A DNA stretch of 64,000 nucleotides, taken from Aquabacterium sp029268225 (GTDB lineage: Bacteria > Pseudomonadota > Gammaproteobacteria > Burkholderiales > Burkholderiaceae_C). Each line of letters begins with the position of its first letter. Within the stretch, counting starts at the first letter, position 1. The stretch spans positions 186,001-250,000 of the forward strand of contig NZ_JBBEYB010000003.1 of the NCBI RefSeq assembly GCF_037482285.1, given 5' to 3'. Below, in pieces: positions 1 through 9,400 of the stretch. Under the pieces are notes generated by a model, which saw nothing but the letters and a program-made list of their open reading frames with translations, had not been told where the DNA came from and ran no database searches. A program made the position numbers and the translations under genes.

Positions 1-1
1 G

Positions 2-1618
2 GACATCTACTGGGGCTCCGAGAAGCAGTGGCTCGCACCTAGCGGCAGCGAAGGCAGCCGTTACTCGGGCGAGCGCGATCTGGAGAACCCACTGGCCGCC
101 GTGATGATGGGTTTGATCTACGTGAACCCGGAAGGTGTGGACGGCAAGCCCGACCCACTTAAGACCGCCAAGGACATGCGGGTGACCTTTGCGCGCATGG
201 CCATGAACGACGAGGAAACCGTGGCCTTGACCGCTGGCGGTCACACCGTGGGCAAGGCACACGGCAACGGCAGCGCGGCCAACCTGGGCCCGGCGCCGGA
301 GGGTGCCGAGTTGGAAGAGCAGGGCATGGGCTGGAACAACCACAAGACCCGTGGTGTGGGCCGTGACACCGTCACCAGCGGCATCGAGGGTGCCTGGACG
401 ACGAACCCCACGCAGTGGGACAACGGCTACTTCAAGTTGCTCCTAGGCTACGAATGGGAGTTGAAGAAGAGCCCGGCGGGTGCACACCAGTGGGAGCCCA
501 TCAACATTAAGGACGAGGACAAGCCCGTGGACGTGGAGGATCCGTCGATCCGCTACAACCCCATCATGACCGATGCGGACATGGCGCTGAAGATGGACCC
601 CGAGTACCGCAAGATCTCGGAGCGCTTCGCCAAGGATCAGGCCTACTTCTCTGACGTGTTCGCTCGCGCCTGGTTCAAGCTGACTCACCGCGACATGGGG
701 CCGAAGGCCCGCTACATTGGCCCGGACGTGCCGGCTGAAGACCTGATCTGGCAGGACCCCATTCCCGCTGGCAAGTCGGATTACGACGTTGCCGCCGTCA
801 AGGCCAAGATCGCGGCGGCAGGTCTGTCGATCAGCGAGATGGTCAGCACGGCCTGGGACAGCGCTCGTACCTATCGGGGCTCTGACAAGCGCGGTGGCGC
901 CAATGGTGCCCGCATCCGCCTCGCGCCGCAGAAGGACTGGGAAGGCAATGAGCCCGCACGTCTGGCCAAGGTGCTGGCTGTGTACGAAAAGATCGCTGCC
1001 GAGACCGGTGCCAGTGTTGCTGACGTGATCGTGCTGGCCGGCAACCTGGGTGTCGAGCGCGCAGCCAAGGCTGCCGGGGTAGAAGTGACCGTTCCTTTCG
1101 CACCGGGTCGCGGTGATGCCACGCAGGAGATGACCGACGTCGACTCCTTCGACGTGCTGGAGCCATTGGCCGATGGGTTCCGCAACTGGCTGAAGAAGGA
1201 CTACGTGGTGTCGCCGGAAGAGTTGATGCTCGACCGCGCGCAACTGCTGCGCCTCACCGCCTGTGAGATGACGGTTCTGGTTGGGGGCATGCGTGTGATG
1301 GGTGCCAACCACGGTGGCAGCCAACACGGCGTCTTCACTAACCGTGTCGGGGCGCTGACGAACGATTTCTTCGTCAACCTGACCGACATGGCTTACACCT
1401 GGAAGCCCACGGGCCGCAACAGCTATGCCATCGTCGATCGCAAGTCGGGCGCCACCAAGTGGACGGCCACTCGCGCAGACTTGGTGTTCGGTTCGAACTC
1501 GGTGCTGCGAGCTTACGCAGAGGTGTACGCCCAGGACGACAACAAGGCCAAGTTCGTTCAAGACTTCGTGGCGGCCTGGACCAAGGTCATGAACGCGGAC
1601 CGTTTCGATCTGGCTTGA
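2..1618 (+). CDS. katG: Catalase-peroxidase KatG, 3' part
   Basis: Bifunctional haem catalase-peroxidase that removes hydrogen peroxide. The reading frame is already open at base 2, so the gene starts left of the window and the distal Arg-Trp-His site is not visible. What remains includes the Tyr (119-121) and Met (197-199) of the family's Met-Tyr-Trp adduct, 26 codons apart as in E. coli KatG, and the proximal haem ligand His (242-244) in the motif AGGHTVGKAHG. The C-terminal peroxidase-like domain is complete to the TGA. A strong hairpin terminator follows at once. OxyR control is usual for the family but no site can be seen here. Confidence 0.97.
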   Translation, partial: DIYWGSEKQWLAPSGSEGSRYSGERDLENPLAAVMMGLIYVNPEGVDGKPDPLKTAKDMRVTFARMAMNDEETVALTAGGHTVGKAHGNGSAANLGPAPEGAELEEQGMGWNNHKTRGVGRDTVTSGIEGAWTTNPTQWDNGYFKLLLGYEWELKKSPAGAHQWEPINIKDEDKPVDVEDPSIRYNPIMTDADMALKMDPEYRKISERFAKDQAYFSDVFARAWFKLTHRDMGPKARYIGPDVPAEDLIWQDPIPAGKSDYDVAAVKAKIAAAGLSISEMVSTAWDSARTYRGSDKRGGANGARIRLAPQKDWEGNEPARLAKVLAVYEKIAAETGASVADVIVLAGNLGVERAAKAAGVEVTVPFAPGRGDATQEMTDVDSFDVLEPLADGFRNWLKKDYVVSPEELMLDRAQLLRLTACEMTVLVGGMRVMGANHGGSQHGVFTNRVGALTNDFFVNLTDMAYTWKPTGRNSYAIVDRKSGATKWTATRADLVFGSNSVLRAYAEVYAQDDNKAKFVQDFVAAWTKVMNADRFDLA

Positions 1619-1640
1619 TCGCCTGAGTCCCGTGATGTGC

Positions 1641-1679
1641 GCCCCGGCAGGTTGATGGGCTTGCCGGGGCGTTTCTTTT
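1641..1679 (+). terminator. Rho-independent terminator after katG
   Basis: Nine-base-pair GC stem (1641-1649 with 1662-1670), loop of about 12 bases, followed by a T-rich tail. It starts 22 bases after the katG stop. Confidence 0.85.
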
Positions 1680-1729
1680 GGGCCCGTCTCAGGTTTGCAA
1701 GGCTTACTTATCAGTGATGCTCCTTTCTG

Positions 1730-1745
1730 ATACCTGTTGGGGTAT
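1730..1745. promoter_or_regulatory. CsoR/FrmR-type operator candidate, copy 1
   Basis: ATACCTGTTGGGGTAT, a 16-base interrupted palindrome with arms ATACC and GGTAT. It has the same arms and six-base spacing as 10934-10949 and 44185-44200. It lies between the katG terminator and the Lgt-like/TlpA gene, whose GTG start is 126 bases downstream, and overlaps a possible -10 TATGCT (1743-1748). Binding by the regulator at 5853-6188 is inferred. Confidence 0.5.
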
Positions 1746-1871
1746 GCTGGCCGTGTGCTTGTGGTGTGCTGGGGATCAAACATCTGACAGTGCCCGCCTC
1801 GCTGTGTCCGATCTTGTCGGTGCGCCATCCAGCACACTGATGCCGCTCTGATTTTTCCGACTGAGACGAAC

Positions 1872-2702
1872 GTGTATTCCCTCTCACTCGGGCCGCTGGC
1901 ACTGCCGGTGGCCCCTTTGCTTTTGATCGTGTCCGTGTGGCTGGGCGCCTGGCTGGCGGGCCGTTGGGCTCATCGGCGTTCAGGCTTGCCAGTCGGTGAG
2001 CGTCCGGGCGATGAGCTCGTTCATGCAGCCTGGTGGGGCTTGCTGTGGGCCCGTCTGGTGCATGTGGGGCTGAACGCCGACCTCTACCTGGCTCACCCAC
2101 TGGCTGTGCTCGATGTTCGCGATGGTGGCTGGCATGGCTGGAGTGGATGGGCCGCCGGACTGATGTGGCTGCTGTGGAAGGCTTGGCGCCGGCCAGCCTG
2201 GCGTCACGCCATGGGGGTGGGGGTGATGGCGGGCAGCCTGGCGTGGGGCACTGCGAGCTGGGCCTTGAGCCCGGATGATGCGCAGCCCCCTTTGCCTGAG
2301 GTGCTGGTGCACCATCAGGCCGATGGCAGCGCCCAGCCCCTGCCCAGCCTGGGCCATGGACAGTTGCGGGTCATCAACCTTTGGGCCTCATGGTGCGGGC
2401 CCTGTCGACAGGAAATGCCCATCTTTGCGCGCCTGCAGCGCACCGAAGCCGATGTGCAGTTTCTGTTCGTCAACCAGGGGGAGTCCGCTCAAGACGTACA
2501 GGCCTACTTGCGCAGCACCCAACTGCCCCTGCGAGGTGTGTGGCTCGATTTGACCTCGGAATTGGGGCCTGCCGTGGGCGTGGCCGGTTTGCCGGCAACC
2601 TTGTTTGTCAACTCCGATGGCCGCATCGTCGAACTCCATTTCGGGGTGTTGAGTGAGCCAGCGCTCCGAGCCCGCCTGCGCGCACTGCGTGAGGCGTCCT
2701 GA
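1872..2702 (+). CDS. Membrane-anchored TlpA-family thiol-disulfide oxidoreductase with Lgt-like N-terminus
   Basis: 276 residues. The first 130 or so are hydrophobic with several membrane segments and resemble the membrane part of prolipoprotein diacylglyceryl transferase, but are too short and divergent to predict that activity. The rest is a thioredoxin fold of the TlpA/ResA type with active site Trp174-Cys-Gly-Pro-Cys178 and a cis-proline loop GLPATLFV. Topology implies a periplasmic thioredoxin domain that reduces or exchanges disulfides. The start is GTG (1872), with GAGA just upstream. It leads a tight operon with the methyltransferase and hydrolase that follow, and has a CsoR-type operator candidate upstream. 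Its substrate is unknown. Confidence 0.8.
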   Translation: MYSLSLGPLALPVAPLLLIVSVWLGAWLAGRWAHRRSGLPVGERPGDELVHAAWWGLLWARLVHVGLNADLYLAHPLAVLDVRDGGWHGWSGWAAGLMWLLWKAWRRPAWRHAMGVGVMAGSLAWGTASWALSPDDAQPPLPEVLVHHQADGSAQPLPSLGHGQLRVINLWASWCGPCRQEMPIFARLQRTEADVQFLFVNQGESAQDVQAYLRSTQLPLRGVWLDLTSELGPAVGVAGLPATLFVNSDGRIVELHFGVLSEPALRARLRALREAS

Positions 2703-2734
2703 TGCCCGAATGATCTTCTTGCGTGATACCCGAT

Positions 2735-3457
2735 ATGTCTCCTTCAGCGAACGCTCCCTTGATCCACAACGAACTGCAAGTCTTGTCCGAACTGGTGACA
2801 CTGGAGGGCCAACGCATCATCGAGTTGGGCTGCGGCAATGCCAGGCTGGCCCGCCAGCTGGTGCAGGCCTACCCCACCAGTCATGTCACGGGGCTGGAGG
2901 TGGACGAGCGCCAACATGCCAAGAACCTGGCGGCACCTCAAGAAGGACTGAGCTTCGTGGCCGCAGGCGCGCAATCGGTGCCTTTTGCGGATGCATCCTT
3001 CGACCTGGCGCTGATGCTGAAGTCCCTGCACCACGTGCCTCTGCACCTGCTGGATCAGGCCTTGAGCGAGGTGGCGCGCGTGCTGCGCCTGGGCGGGCAC
3101 CTGTATGTCTCGGAGCCGGTGTACGACGGCCCGCTCAACGAGATCGTGCGCCTGTTCAATGACGAGGGGGAAGTGCGTGCCGCCGCGCAGTCCGCGGTGG
3201 ACCGGGCGCTCGCTCACGGTACGTGGGAGCAGGTGGCTGAGCGACGCTTTGACATGCCCGTGCACTACGCGGACTTCAATGAGTTTGAACAGCGCATGAT
3301 GCGACCCACCTTTGCCGACCACGCCTTGACCGATGAAGTGATTGCCCGGGTCGCTCGAGCCTTTGCGCCGCACTGTGGCCCCTCAGGTGCCGACTTCACG
3401 CGTCCGATGCATGTGCGCCTGCTGCGTCGCATCGAGCGCAGCGCGGCGTCGCGATGA
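2735..3457 (+). CDS. Class I SAM-dependent methyltransferase
   Basis: About 240 residues with a Rossmann-type methyltransferase core. Motif I IELGCGNARLA lies near residues 28-39, an acidic post-motif II residue sits in GLEVDE, and a motif IV-like segment reads FDLALMLKSLHHV. This is the UbiE/Methyltransf_11 type. The substrate cannot be told from sequence. ATG 2735 is preferred; an in-frame GTG at 2723 would add four residues, and neither has a clear ribosome-binding site. It begins 32 bases after the TlpA-like gene and its stop overlaps the next start (ATGA at 3454), so the three genes are probably co-transcribed. Confidence 0.82.
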   Translation: MSPSANAPLIHNELQVLSELVTLEGQRIIELGCGNARLARQLVQAYPTSHVTGLEVDERQHAKNLAAPQEGLSFVAAGAQSVPFADASFDLALMLKSLHHVPLHLLDQALSEVARVLRLGGHLYVSEPVYDGPLNEIVRLFNDEGEVRAAAQSAVDRALAHGTWEQVAERRFDMPVHYADFNEFEQRMMRPTFADHALTDEVIARVARAFAPHCGPSGADFTRPMHVRLLRRIERSAASR

Positions 3458-4317
3458 ACCTGTTCAAGGCCCTCGCACACCGCGTCTTGCTGCGGGGGCT
3501 GCGCGCACCACGTCTGACGCATTCGGTGATGCCCGAGGGGCTGGCATTGCCTGGGCAGCACATTCGCCCGGTCTGGATCGAAGGGGAGGGGGGCAGTCGC
3601 CTGTTCGCCTGGTACATCGCACCGCCTGGCCCACAGGAGGCGCTGGCGCCAGGGGCCGTGCTGATGCACGGCTGGGGGGCGCATGCGGGTCTGATGTTGC
3701 CCGCTGCACCGTGGTTGCATGAGGCCGGTCTGGCCCTGCTGGTCCTGGATGCCCGCGGCCATGGCTTGAGCAGTGCCGTGGACTTTCAGTCCTTGCCACG
3801 GTTTGCGCAGGACGTGGAGGCCGGCTTGGCCTGGCTACGTCAACAGCCGGAGGTGGACGCTTCGCGACTGGCCTTGATCGGTCATTCCGTGGGAGCGGGG
3901 GCCGTCTTGCTGTCCGCCACACGCCAGCCGACCGTGCGTGCGGTCATCAGCCTGAGCGCGTTTGCGCACCCGGCCGAAGTCATGCAGCGCTGGCTGGCCC
4001 AGATGCGCATTCCGTCTCGATGGCCTGGACGCTGGATCCTCTCCCACGTGCAGGAAGTGATCGGCGCCCGTTTTGATGAGATTGCACCGCTGCGCAGTGC
4101 CGGGGCTATCACTTGTCCCATCTTGTTTGTGCATGGTCAGGACGACGAGACCGTGCCCTTCACAGACGCCCTGCGGCTGGCCGATGCGTGCGGCGCCGGC
4201 GCCGATGCCTGTTTGGCGGTACCAGGTGGACACGACCTGACCCACGGACTGGGCCCGGATCACGTGCAACGCATGATGGCCTTCTTGCGTGCCTCACTGG
4301 CACTGGCGCCCCGGTGA
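3454..4317 (+). CDS. Alpha/beta hydrolase
   Basis: 287 residues of the alpha/beta-hydrolase (serine aminopeptidase/esterase-like) fold. The nucleophile elbow GHSVGAG places the catalytic Ser at about residue 145. An early oxyanion-region motif MHGWGAHAG, a late Asp in HGQDDETVPF and His in GGHDLTHG complete a plausible Ser-Asp-His triad. There is no signal peptide, so it is probably cytoplasmic or membrane-peripheral. The ATG overlaps the methyltransferase stop by four bases, indicating translational coupling. The substrate is not predictable. Confidence 0.82.
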   Translation: MNLFKALAHRVLLRGLRAPRLTHSVMPEGLALPGQHIRPVWIEGEGGSRLFAWYIAPPGPQEALAPGAVLMHGWGAHAGLMLPAAPWLHEAGLALLVLDARGHGLSSAVDFQSLPRFAQDVEAGLAWLRQQPEVDASRLALIGHSVGAGAVLLSATRQPTVRAVISLSAFAHPAEVMQRWLAQMRIPSRWPGRWILSHVQEVIGARFDEIAPLRSAGAITCPILFVHGQDDETVPFTDALRLADACGAGADACLAVPGGHDLTHGLGPDHVQRMMAFLRASLALAPR

Positions 4318-4446
4318 AGACATCAACAAAGTCGCATCTGCGGTGTGCATCACTGATCTCATCGGACAAGAGCTGGGTGAGTTTTTGGTATGGTGTCACC
4401 ATGGCACAAGCAACGTGGTGCCGCCCCTTTTTTCAGGAGCAAGAAG

Positions 4447-4938
4447 ATGGCAAAGCAATCCAAGAAGCTGTCGATGGACATCGGCATCAGTGAAGCCGAT
4501 CGCAAGAAAATCGCCGAAGGCCTGTCGGCCCTGCTGGCTGACAGCTACACCCTGTACCTGATGACCCACAACTTCCACTGGAACGTGACCGGTCCGCAGT
4601 TCAACAGCCTGCACACCATGTTCATGAACCAGTACACCGAACAGTGGAACGCCCTGGACATCATTGCCGAGCGCATTCGTTCGCTGGGCTTCCCCGCACC
4701 GGGCACCTACAAGGAGTTCGTCAAGCTGGCTTCCATCAAGGAAGTGGAAGGCGTGCCCAAGGCCAACGACATGATCCGCCACTTGGTGGCCGCTCAGGAA
4801 GCCACCGCCCGCACCGCCCGCAAGCTGTTCCCCGTGGTGGACGAGGCCAACGACCAGCCCACGGCCGACGTGCTGACCCAGCGCATTGACGTGCACGAGA
4901 AGACCGCGTGGATGCTGCGCAGCCTGCTGGAAGAGTGA
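4447..4938 (+). CDS. dps: Dps-family DNA-binding ferritin-like protein
   Basis: 163 residues, the normal size for Dps: a dodecameric ferritin that oxidises iron with peroxide and protects DNA. Ferroxidase residues are His44 in HNFHW, His56, Asp71 and Glu75 in ALDIIAER. The position of E. coli Asp67 is Met60 here, which I believe is common in this subgroup. The Lys-rich N-terminus suits DNA binding. The start is fixed by AGGAG nine to ten bases before ATG 4447; a longer frame from 4390 is unlikely. It is followed by a strong terminator. It sits near katG, another peroxide-defence gene, but in its own transcription unit. Confidence 0.93.
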   Translation: MAKQSKKLSMDIGISEADRKKIAEGLSALLADSYTLYLMTHNFHWNVTGPQFNSLHTMFMNQYTEQWNALDIIAERIRSLGFPAPGTYKEFVKLASIKEVEGVPKANDMIRHLVAAQEATARTARKLFPVVDEANDQPTADVLTQRIDVHEKTAWMLRSLLEE

Positions 4939-4966
4939 ACGCAGGCGGTTGACCGCTGCGCAAAGC

Positions 4967-5003
4967 AAAACCCCGGTGCCTGTGAAGGCCTCCGGGGTTT
5001 TTT
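4967..5003. terminator. Bidirectional terminator between dps and the AhpD-like gene
   Basis: AAAACCCCGG (4967-4976) pairs with CCGGGG plus a T-run (4992-5003). The stem is A-rich on the left and T-rich on the right, so it can end both dps (plus) and the minus-strand operon ending at 5031. Confidence 0.85.
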
Positions 5004-5030
5004 GTTGCCCGGGCGCATGGCCCGTTGGCC

Positions 5031-5387
5031 TCAGGCGGGCGTGTTGCCCGACACCACGTCCCAGGCGCGCAGTGCCTCGGCGGAGTACATCAGGGACGGG
5101 CCACCACCCATGTACACCGCCACGGCCAGCATCTCTTCGAGTTCGGTGCGGGTGGCGCCCAGCTTGTGCAAAGCCTTCACGTGAAAGCCGATGCAGCCCG
5201 AGCAATGCTGGCTCACACCGATCGCCAAGGCGATCAGTTCCTTGTTCTTGGCGCTGATGGCGCCCTCGGCCATCGCAGCCTGGGCGAGTTGTCCGAAGCC
5301 GCGCATGGCCTCGGATTGGGACTTGCGGAACGGGGCCAGACAGCTGTTGATGTCTTGCATGAGGCCAGCGTGGTCGAACGTACTCAC
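5031..5387 (-). CDS. AhpD-like carboxymuconolactone decarboxylase family protein
   Basis: 118 residues of the AhpD/CMD fold. The redox motif Cys62-Ser-Gly-Cys65 with His69 (CSGCIGFH) matches the CxxCxxxH signature of AhpD-type alkylhydroperoxidases, so a thiol-disulfide or peroxidase role is more likely than decarboxylation. It is the last gene of the minus-strand operon that begins with the membrane fusion protein at 10896. Its ATG overlaps the stop of the preceding unknown gene (5384-5387), which suggests coupling. The physiological substrate is unknown. Confidence 0.88.
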   Translation of the reverse strand: MSTFDHAGLMQDINSCLAPFRKSQSEAMRGFGQLAQAAMAEGAISAKNKELIALAIGVSQHCSGCIGFHVKALHKLGATRTELEEMLAVAVYMGGGPSLMYSAEALRAWDVVSGNTPA

Positions 5388-5830
5388 TTTGATACTCCGT
5401 GGGGATGAGAGAGGGAGGGGTCAGCCAGACGGTGACGCAGGTGAAAGCCATCCGAGTCGGGCTTGAGCCCTTCCTTGTCTCGGCGGGCCTGCACCTGCAG
5501 CGTGATCTGGCGCGCCGTGTCGAGCCCGAGCTCCTTCACGGCCTGGGCCATCAGGTCGCAGCGCAAAGCCAGCAGCCCCCGCAACTCTTCCCACTCTCGT
5601 TGAATGCGCCGTTCGCTGGCATTGACTGCGGCATGGTGGCCGGCAGACACCCGGAAGAAGGCGTGTTCACGGTTCAGGATGTGCTCGATGTCCGCCTCCG
5701 ACCCCAGGTCGGCGCCCAGAACCTTGGCCAGCACGCCAATGCGCGCGTTGAGCTCGGTGAGTGAGGCTTCGACGCGGCGAACCTGATCGCCCACCACGGG
5801 GACGGTGTCAGCGGAGGGGCGAGAGGTCAT
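5384..5830 (-). CDS. Hypothetical protein, helical, in the RND/CsoR operon
   Basis: 148 residues, not recognised. It has no signal peptide, membrane segment or cysteine pair of note. It appears largely alpha-helical, with heptad-like leucines between residues 15 and 110, a His pair near residue 66 and many charged residues, so a cytoplasmic coiled-coil protein is likely. It is coupled by a four-base overlap to the AhpD-like gene and lies 22 bases after the regulator gene. Its conserved-looking place between a CsoR-family regulator and a redox protein is the only hint to function. Confidence 0.7.
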   Translation of the reverse strand: MTSRPSADTVPVVGDQVRRVEASLTELNARIGVLAKVLGADLGSEADIEHILNREHAFFRVSAGHHAAVNASERRIQREWEELRGLLALRCDLMAQAVKELGLDTARQITLQVQARRDKEGLKPDSDGFHLRHRLADPSLSHPHGVSK

Positions 5831-5852
5831 GAGCAGCGAGCGGTGCAGCCGG

Positions 5853-6188
5853 TCAGCGGATCTTGCCCAGCAGGGTTTCGATCTCGCCGAACATGTCGGC
5901 CATGTCGGGTGCTGTTTCGGGCGATGTGCCCAGCTTTTCTTGCAGGTGCTGCTCCATGAAGCAGACGGTCATGCGCACGTAGGTGCTGTCCAGGGCCTTG
6001 CGCACGGCGGCCATCTGGGTGGCGATCGGGAGGCAGGGTTCACCTTCCTCGATCATGCGCTGGATGCCTCGCAACTGCCCTTCGGCGCGCTTGAGGCGGT
6101 TGAGGATGTCGGTGCGGCTCTTGTCGTTGTTCAGGGCTGCCATGGTGCAGTCGTCCGTTGCCGGAGTGGAAGTACGTTGGTCTTTCAT
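5853..6188 (-). CDS. CsoR/FrmR (DUF156) family transcriptional repressor
   Basis: 111 residues, an all-helical tetrameric repressor family that includes CsoR (Cu), RcnR (Ni/Co), FrmR (formaldehyde) and CstR (persulfide). The core motif NRLKRAEGQLRGI (30-42) and QMAAV are typical. The first sensor Cys is Cys52. In an ungapped alignment the second-site His and Cys of CsoR become Phe77 and His81, and an extra Cys76 sits next to the His position; with a four-residue gap His81 could be the family His, but no following Cys exists. A Cu(I) Cys-His-Cys site is therefore not intact. Start ATG 6188 has AAAGG upstream. It probably represses its own operon through 10934-10949. Confidence 0.88.
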   Translation of the reverse strand: MKDQRTSTPATDDCTMAALNNDKSRTDILNRLKRAEGQLRGIQRMIEEGEPCLPIATQMAAVRKALDSTYVRMTVCFMEQHLQEKLGTSPETAPDMADMFGEIETLLGKIR

Positions 6189-6234
6189 TGTGCAACGCCT
6201 TTCTGAATGAGCCGCGGTCAGTGTCAGGGATGTG

Positions 6235-6450
6235 TCAGCAGCAGGCCGCGTCCTTGAAGCCCAACTTGCGCAGGATGATGGCCAGCGGGCAGAAGTTGGT
6301 GAAGCCGAACTGGAACAGGTTGGCACCGACGAAAGCAGTGAAGGCCAGGGCCCATTTCGAGACAAACAGCGGGCTGCCTTCCACGCCCAACGCGAGCGAG
6401 ATCATGATGAACAGGCCGGCGATGATACGGATCATGCGTTCTACGGTCAT
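6235..6450 (-). CDS. DUF2892 (YgaP-like) inner membrane protein
   Basis: 71 residues with two hydrophobic segments (about 8-22 and 33-50) and the family motif FCPLA (Cys54), ending in Cys70-Cys71. DUF2892 is the membrane part of the YgaP rhodanese and often occurs beside rhodaneses and sulfur-handling genes, which supports a thiol or persulfide link. It lies 31 bases after the RND gene with AAGGAG before ATG 6450, and 46 bases before the regulator gene. The terminal cysteine pair could bind metal or form a disulfide; this is inference. Confidence 0.88.
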   Translation of the reverse strand: MTVERMIRIIAGLFIMISLALGVEGSPLFVSKWALAFTAFVGANLFQFGFTNFCPLAIILRKLGFKDAACC

Positions 6451-6481
6451 GTGAAACTCCTTGAAACAGTGAAAGACGGTG

Positions 6482-9400
6482 TCAGGCTGCTTCCAGCTTG
6501 CGGCGGTAGGCCGCGTAGTACAGCACCGGGATGACCACCAGCGTGAGCAGGGTGGAGACCAGGATGCCGAAGACCAGGGACACGGCCAGGCCGTTGAAGA
6601 TGGGGTCGTCGAGGATGAAGAAGGCGCCCACCATGGCGGCGATGCCGGTCAGCGCAATCGGCTGGGCCCGCACCGCGGCGGAAGACACCACGGCCTCCTT
6701 GAAGGCCATGCCCTGGGCGACCTGCAGTTCGATGAAGTCCACCAGCAAGATCGAGTTGCGCACGATGATGCCGGCCAGGGCTATCATCCCGATCATCGAG
6801 GTGGCGGTGAACTGGGCGCCCAGCAGGGCATGGCCCGGCATCACGCCGATGATGGTCAGCGGAATGGGCGCCATGATGATCAGCGGTGTGCGGTAGGACT
6901 TGAACTGCGCCACCACCAGCAGGTAGATCAGGATGAGGCCCACGCCATAGGCGGCGCCCATGTCACGGAAGGTCTCGTAGGTGATCTGCCATTCGCCGTC
7001 CCACTTCAGGCTGTAGCCGCGGAAGGGGTCGTTGGGCTGGCGGATCCAGTACTCGTCGATACCTCCGGTGTTGGGCAGGGCGGCTGCTGCCAGCTTGTCG
7101 CGGATGGCGAACAGGCCATACAGGGGCGAGTCGAGCTGGCCGGCCATGTCGCCAAACACATAGCTCACGGGCAGCAGGTCTTTGGTGAACAGGGGCTTGT
7201 CGATGTGGCCGCGCTCCACGCGCACCAACTCCGACAGGGGCACCAACTGGCCGTTGGCAGCACGCAGCGGCAGGCCCAATAGCGTGTCCAAGCCCACTTG
7301 CGACTCACGCGGCAGTTGGATGCGCACCGGGACCGGCAGCTTGGCCTGGCCGTCGTGCAGGAAGGCGGCATCGGCGCCCGACAAGGCCGATTGAACGGCT
7401 TGCGCCACCACGGCCACCGGGATGCCCAGCGACTCAGCACGTTGGCGCTGCACGCGCAGGAACACACGCTCGGCGTCTTCCTTCAGGCTGGTGTCCACGC
7501 CGATGATGTCGGGTGTGCCGGCAAAGGCGCCAGCCACACGATGGGCCAGTTGCTGGCGACCGGCTTCGTCGGGGCCGTAGATTTCGGCCACCAGGGGTGA
7601 CATGACGGGCGGGCCGGGGGGCACTTCCACCACCTTGATGCGGCCGCCATGGCGGGTGGCGATCTTCTCCAGTTCGGGGCGCAGGCGCTGGGCAATGGGG
7701 TGGCTTTGCTCGTGGCGGTGAGCCTTGTCCACCAGGTTCACTTGCAAATCGCCTTGCTCGGCGTCGGCACGCAGGTAGTACTGTCGCACCAGGCCATTGA
7801 AGGTGATGGGCGAGGAGGTGCCGGCATAACCCTGCACGTTCTGCACTTCGGGTTGCTGTGCCAGGAAGGCGCTCATGTCCTGCAAGGCGGCTGCGGTGTC
7901 CTCGACGGGCGTGCCGGCGGGCATGTCCAGCACCACCTGAAACTCGCTCTTGTTGTCGAAGGGCAGCATTTTCAGCACCACGCCGATGCCTGAAGACGGA
8001 ATGGTGGCCAAGCCCACCGAGACCGTCAGTGCGGCGACCACGCCCAGGCCCATGGCCCAGCGCTTGCCGCGGTGCACCAGCAGCGGCATCAGAACGCGGT
8101 GGAATACGGTTTGCAAACGGGCGGCCAGACCGGTAGGAGCCTGAGGGGTGTCCTCGCCGTGGGCTGCGTCGGTGCCGTGCCCGCCTGCGTGCGACTTCAT
8201 CAGCTTGAGCGCCAGCCACGGCGTCACCGTGAAGGCGATGCCCAGGGACAGCGCCATGCCCAGGCTGGAGTTGATGGGGATGGGGCTCATGTACGGACCC
8301 ATCAGGCCGCTCACGAAGGCCATGGGCAACAAGGCTGCGATCACGGTCAGCGTGGCAAGAATGGTCGGCCCCCCTACCTCGTCCACAGCCAAGGGGATGA
8401 TCTCGCGCAGCGGCTTGCTCGGCGTGAGCTGCTGGTGGCGGTGGATGTTTTCCACCACCACGATGGCGTCGTCTACCAGGATGCCAATAGAGAAGATGAG
8501 CGCGAACAGCGAGACGCGGTTGAGCGTGAAACCCCAGGCCCACGACGCGAACAGCGTGGCGGTGAGGGTGAGGATCACTGCGGCGCCCACGATGACGGCC
8601 TCGCGCCGACCCAGGGCCAAACCCACCAGCAGGATCACCGATCCGGTTGCAAACGCCAACTTCTGGATCAGCTTGTTGGCCTTTTCCTCGGCGGTCACGC
8701 CATAGTCGCGCGTGACCGTCACCTCCACGTCGGCCGGCACCACGGTGTTGCGCAGGTTGTCCAGACGCTCGCGAGCAGCACGGGCCACGTCCACGGCGTT
8801 CTGGCCGGGCTTCTTCGTCACGATCAGGGTGACGGCTGGGTAGGCGCCACCGGGAGCCGGGGCCGAGGCGGCCTCAGGCGTGTCGGCGGGTGTCTGTCCA
8901 GGCGTGTACCAGACATGGCGGCTGGCTTGCTGTGAGCCAGCCTCGACCTGGGCCACTTCGTGCAGGTACACCGGCTTGCCCTGGTGCACGCCCACGACCA
9001 GTTGGCGCACGTCGTCGGCCGAGCGCAGGAACTCACCGGTTTCGATGGTCAGCAACTGGCTGCGGCCGTTGACCTGGGGGGCTAGCACGGCGCCCGAAGG
9101 CAGGCTCAGGTTGGCGGCGCTGAGCGACTGTTGCAGGCTGCCCAGGTCCACGCCACGCTCACGCAGTCGGCTCGGGTCCACGGTCACCATCACGGCCTGG
9201 CCGGGGCCGCCGATGGTCTGCACCTCGCGGGTGCCGGGTACGCGCTTGAGTTCAGCTTCCAGCGTGCGTGCCACGCGTTCAAGTTCCAGTCCCGACTGGT
9301 GGTCGCGGCTCCACAGTGTTACGCCCAGCACGGGCACATCGTCAATGCCCTTGGGTTTGACGATGGGGGGCAGCGCACCCAGGTTGCGGGGCAGCCAGTC

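Noticed and set aside
443..1837. 464-codon open frame on the minus strand across katG
   Set aside because: Antisense shadow of a GC-rich gene; the product is rich in His, Arg and Gly with no domain, while katG motifs are intact on the plus strand.
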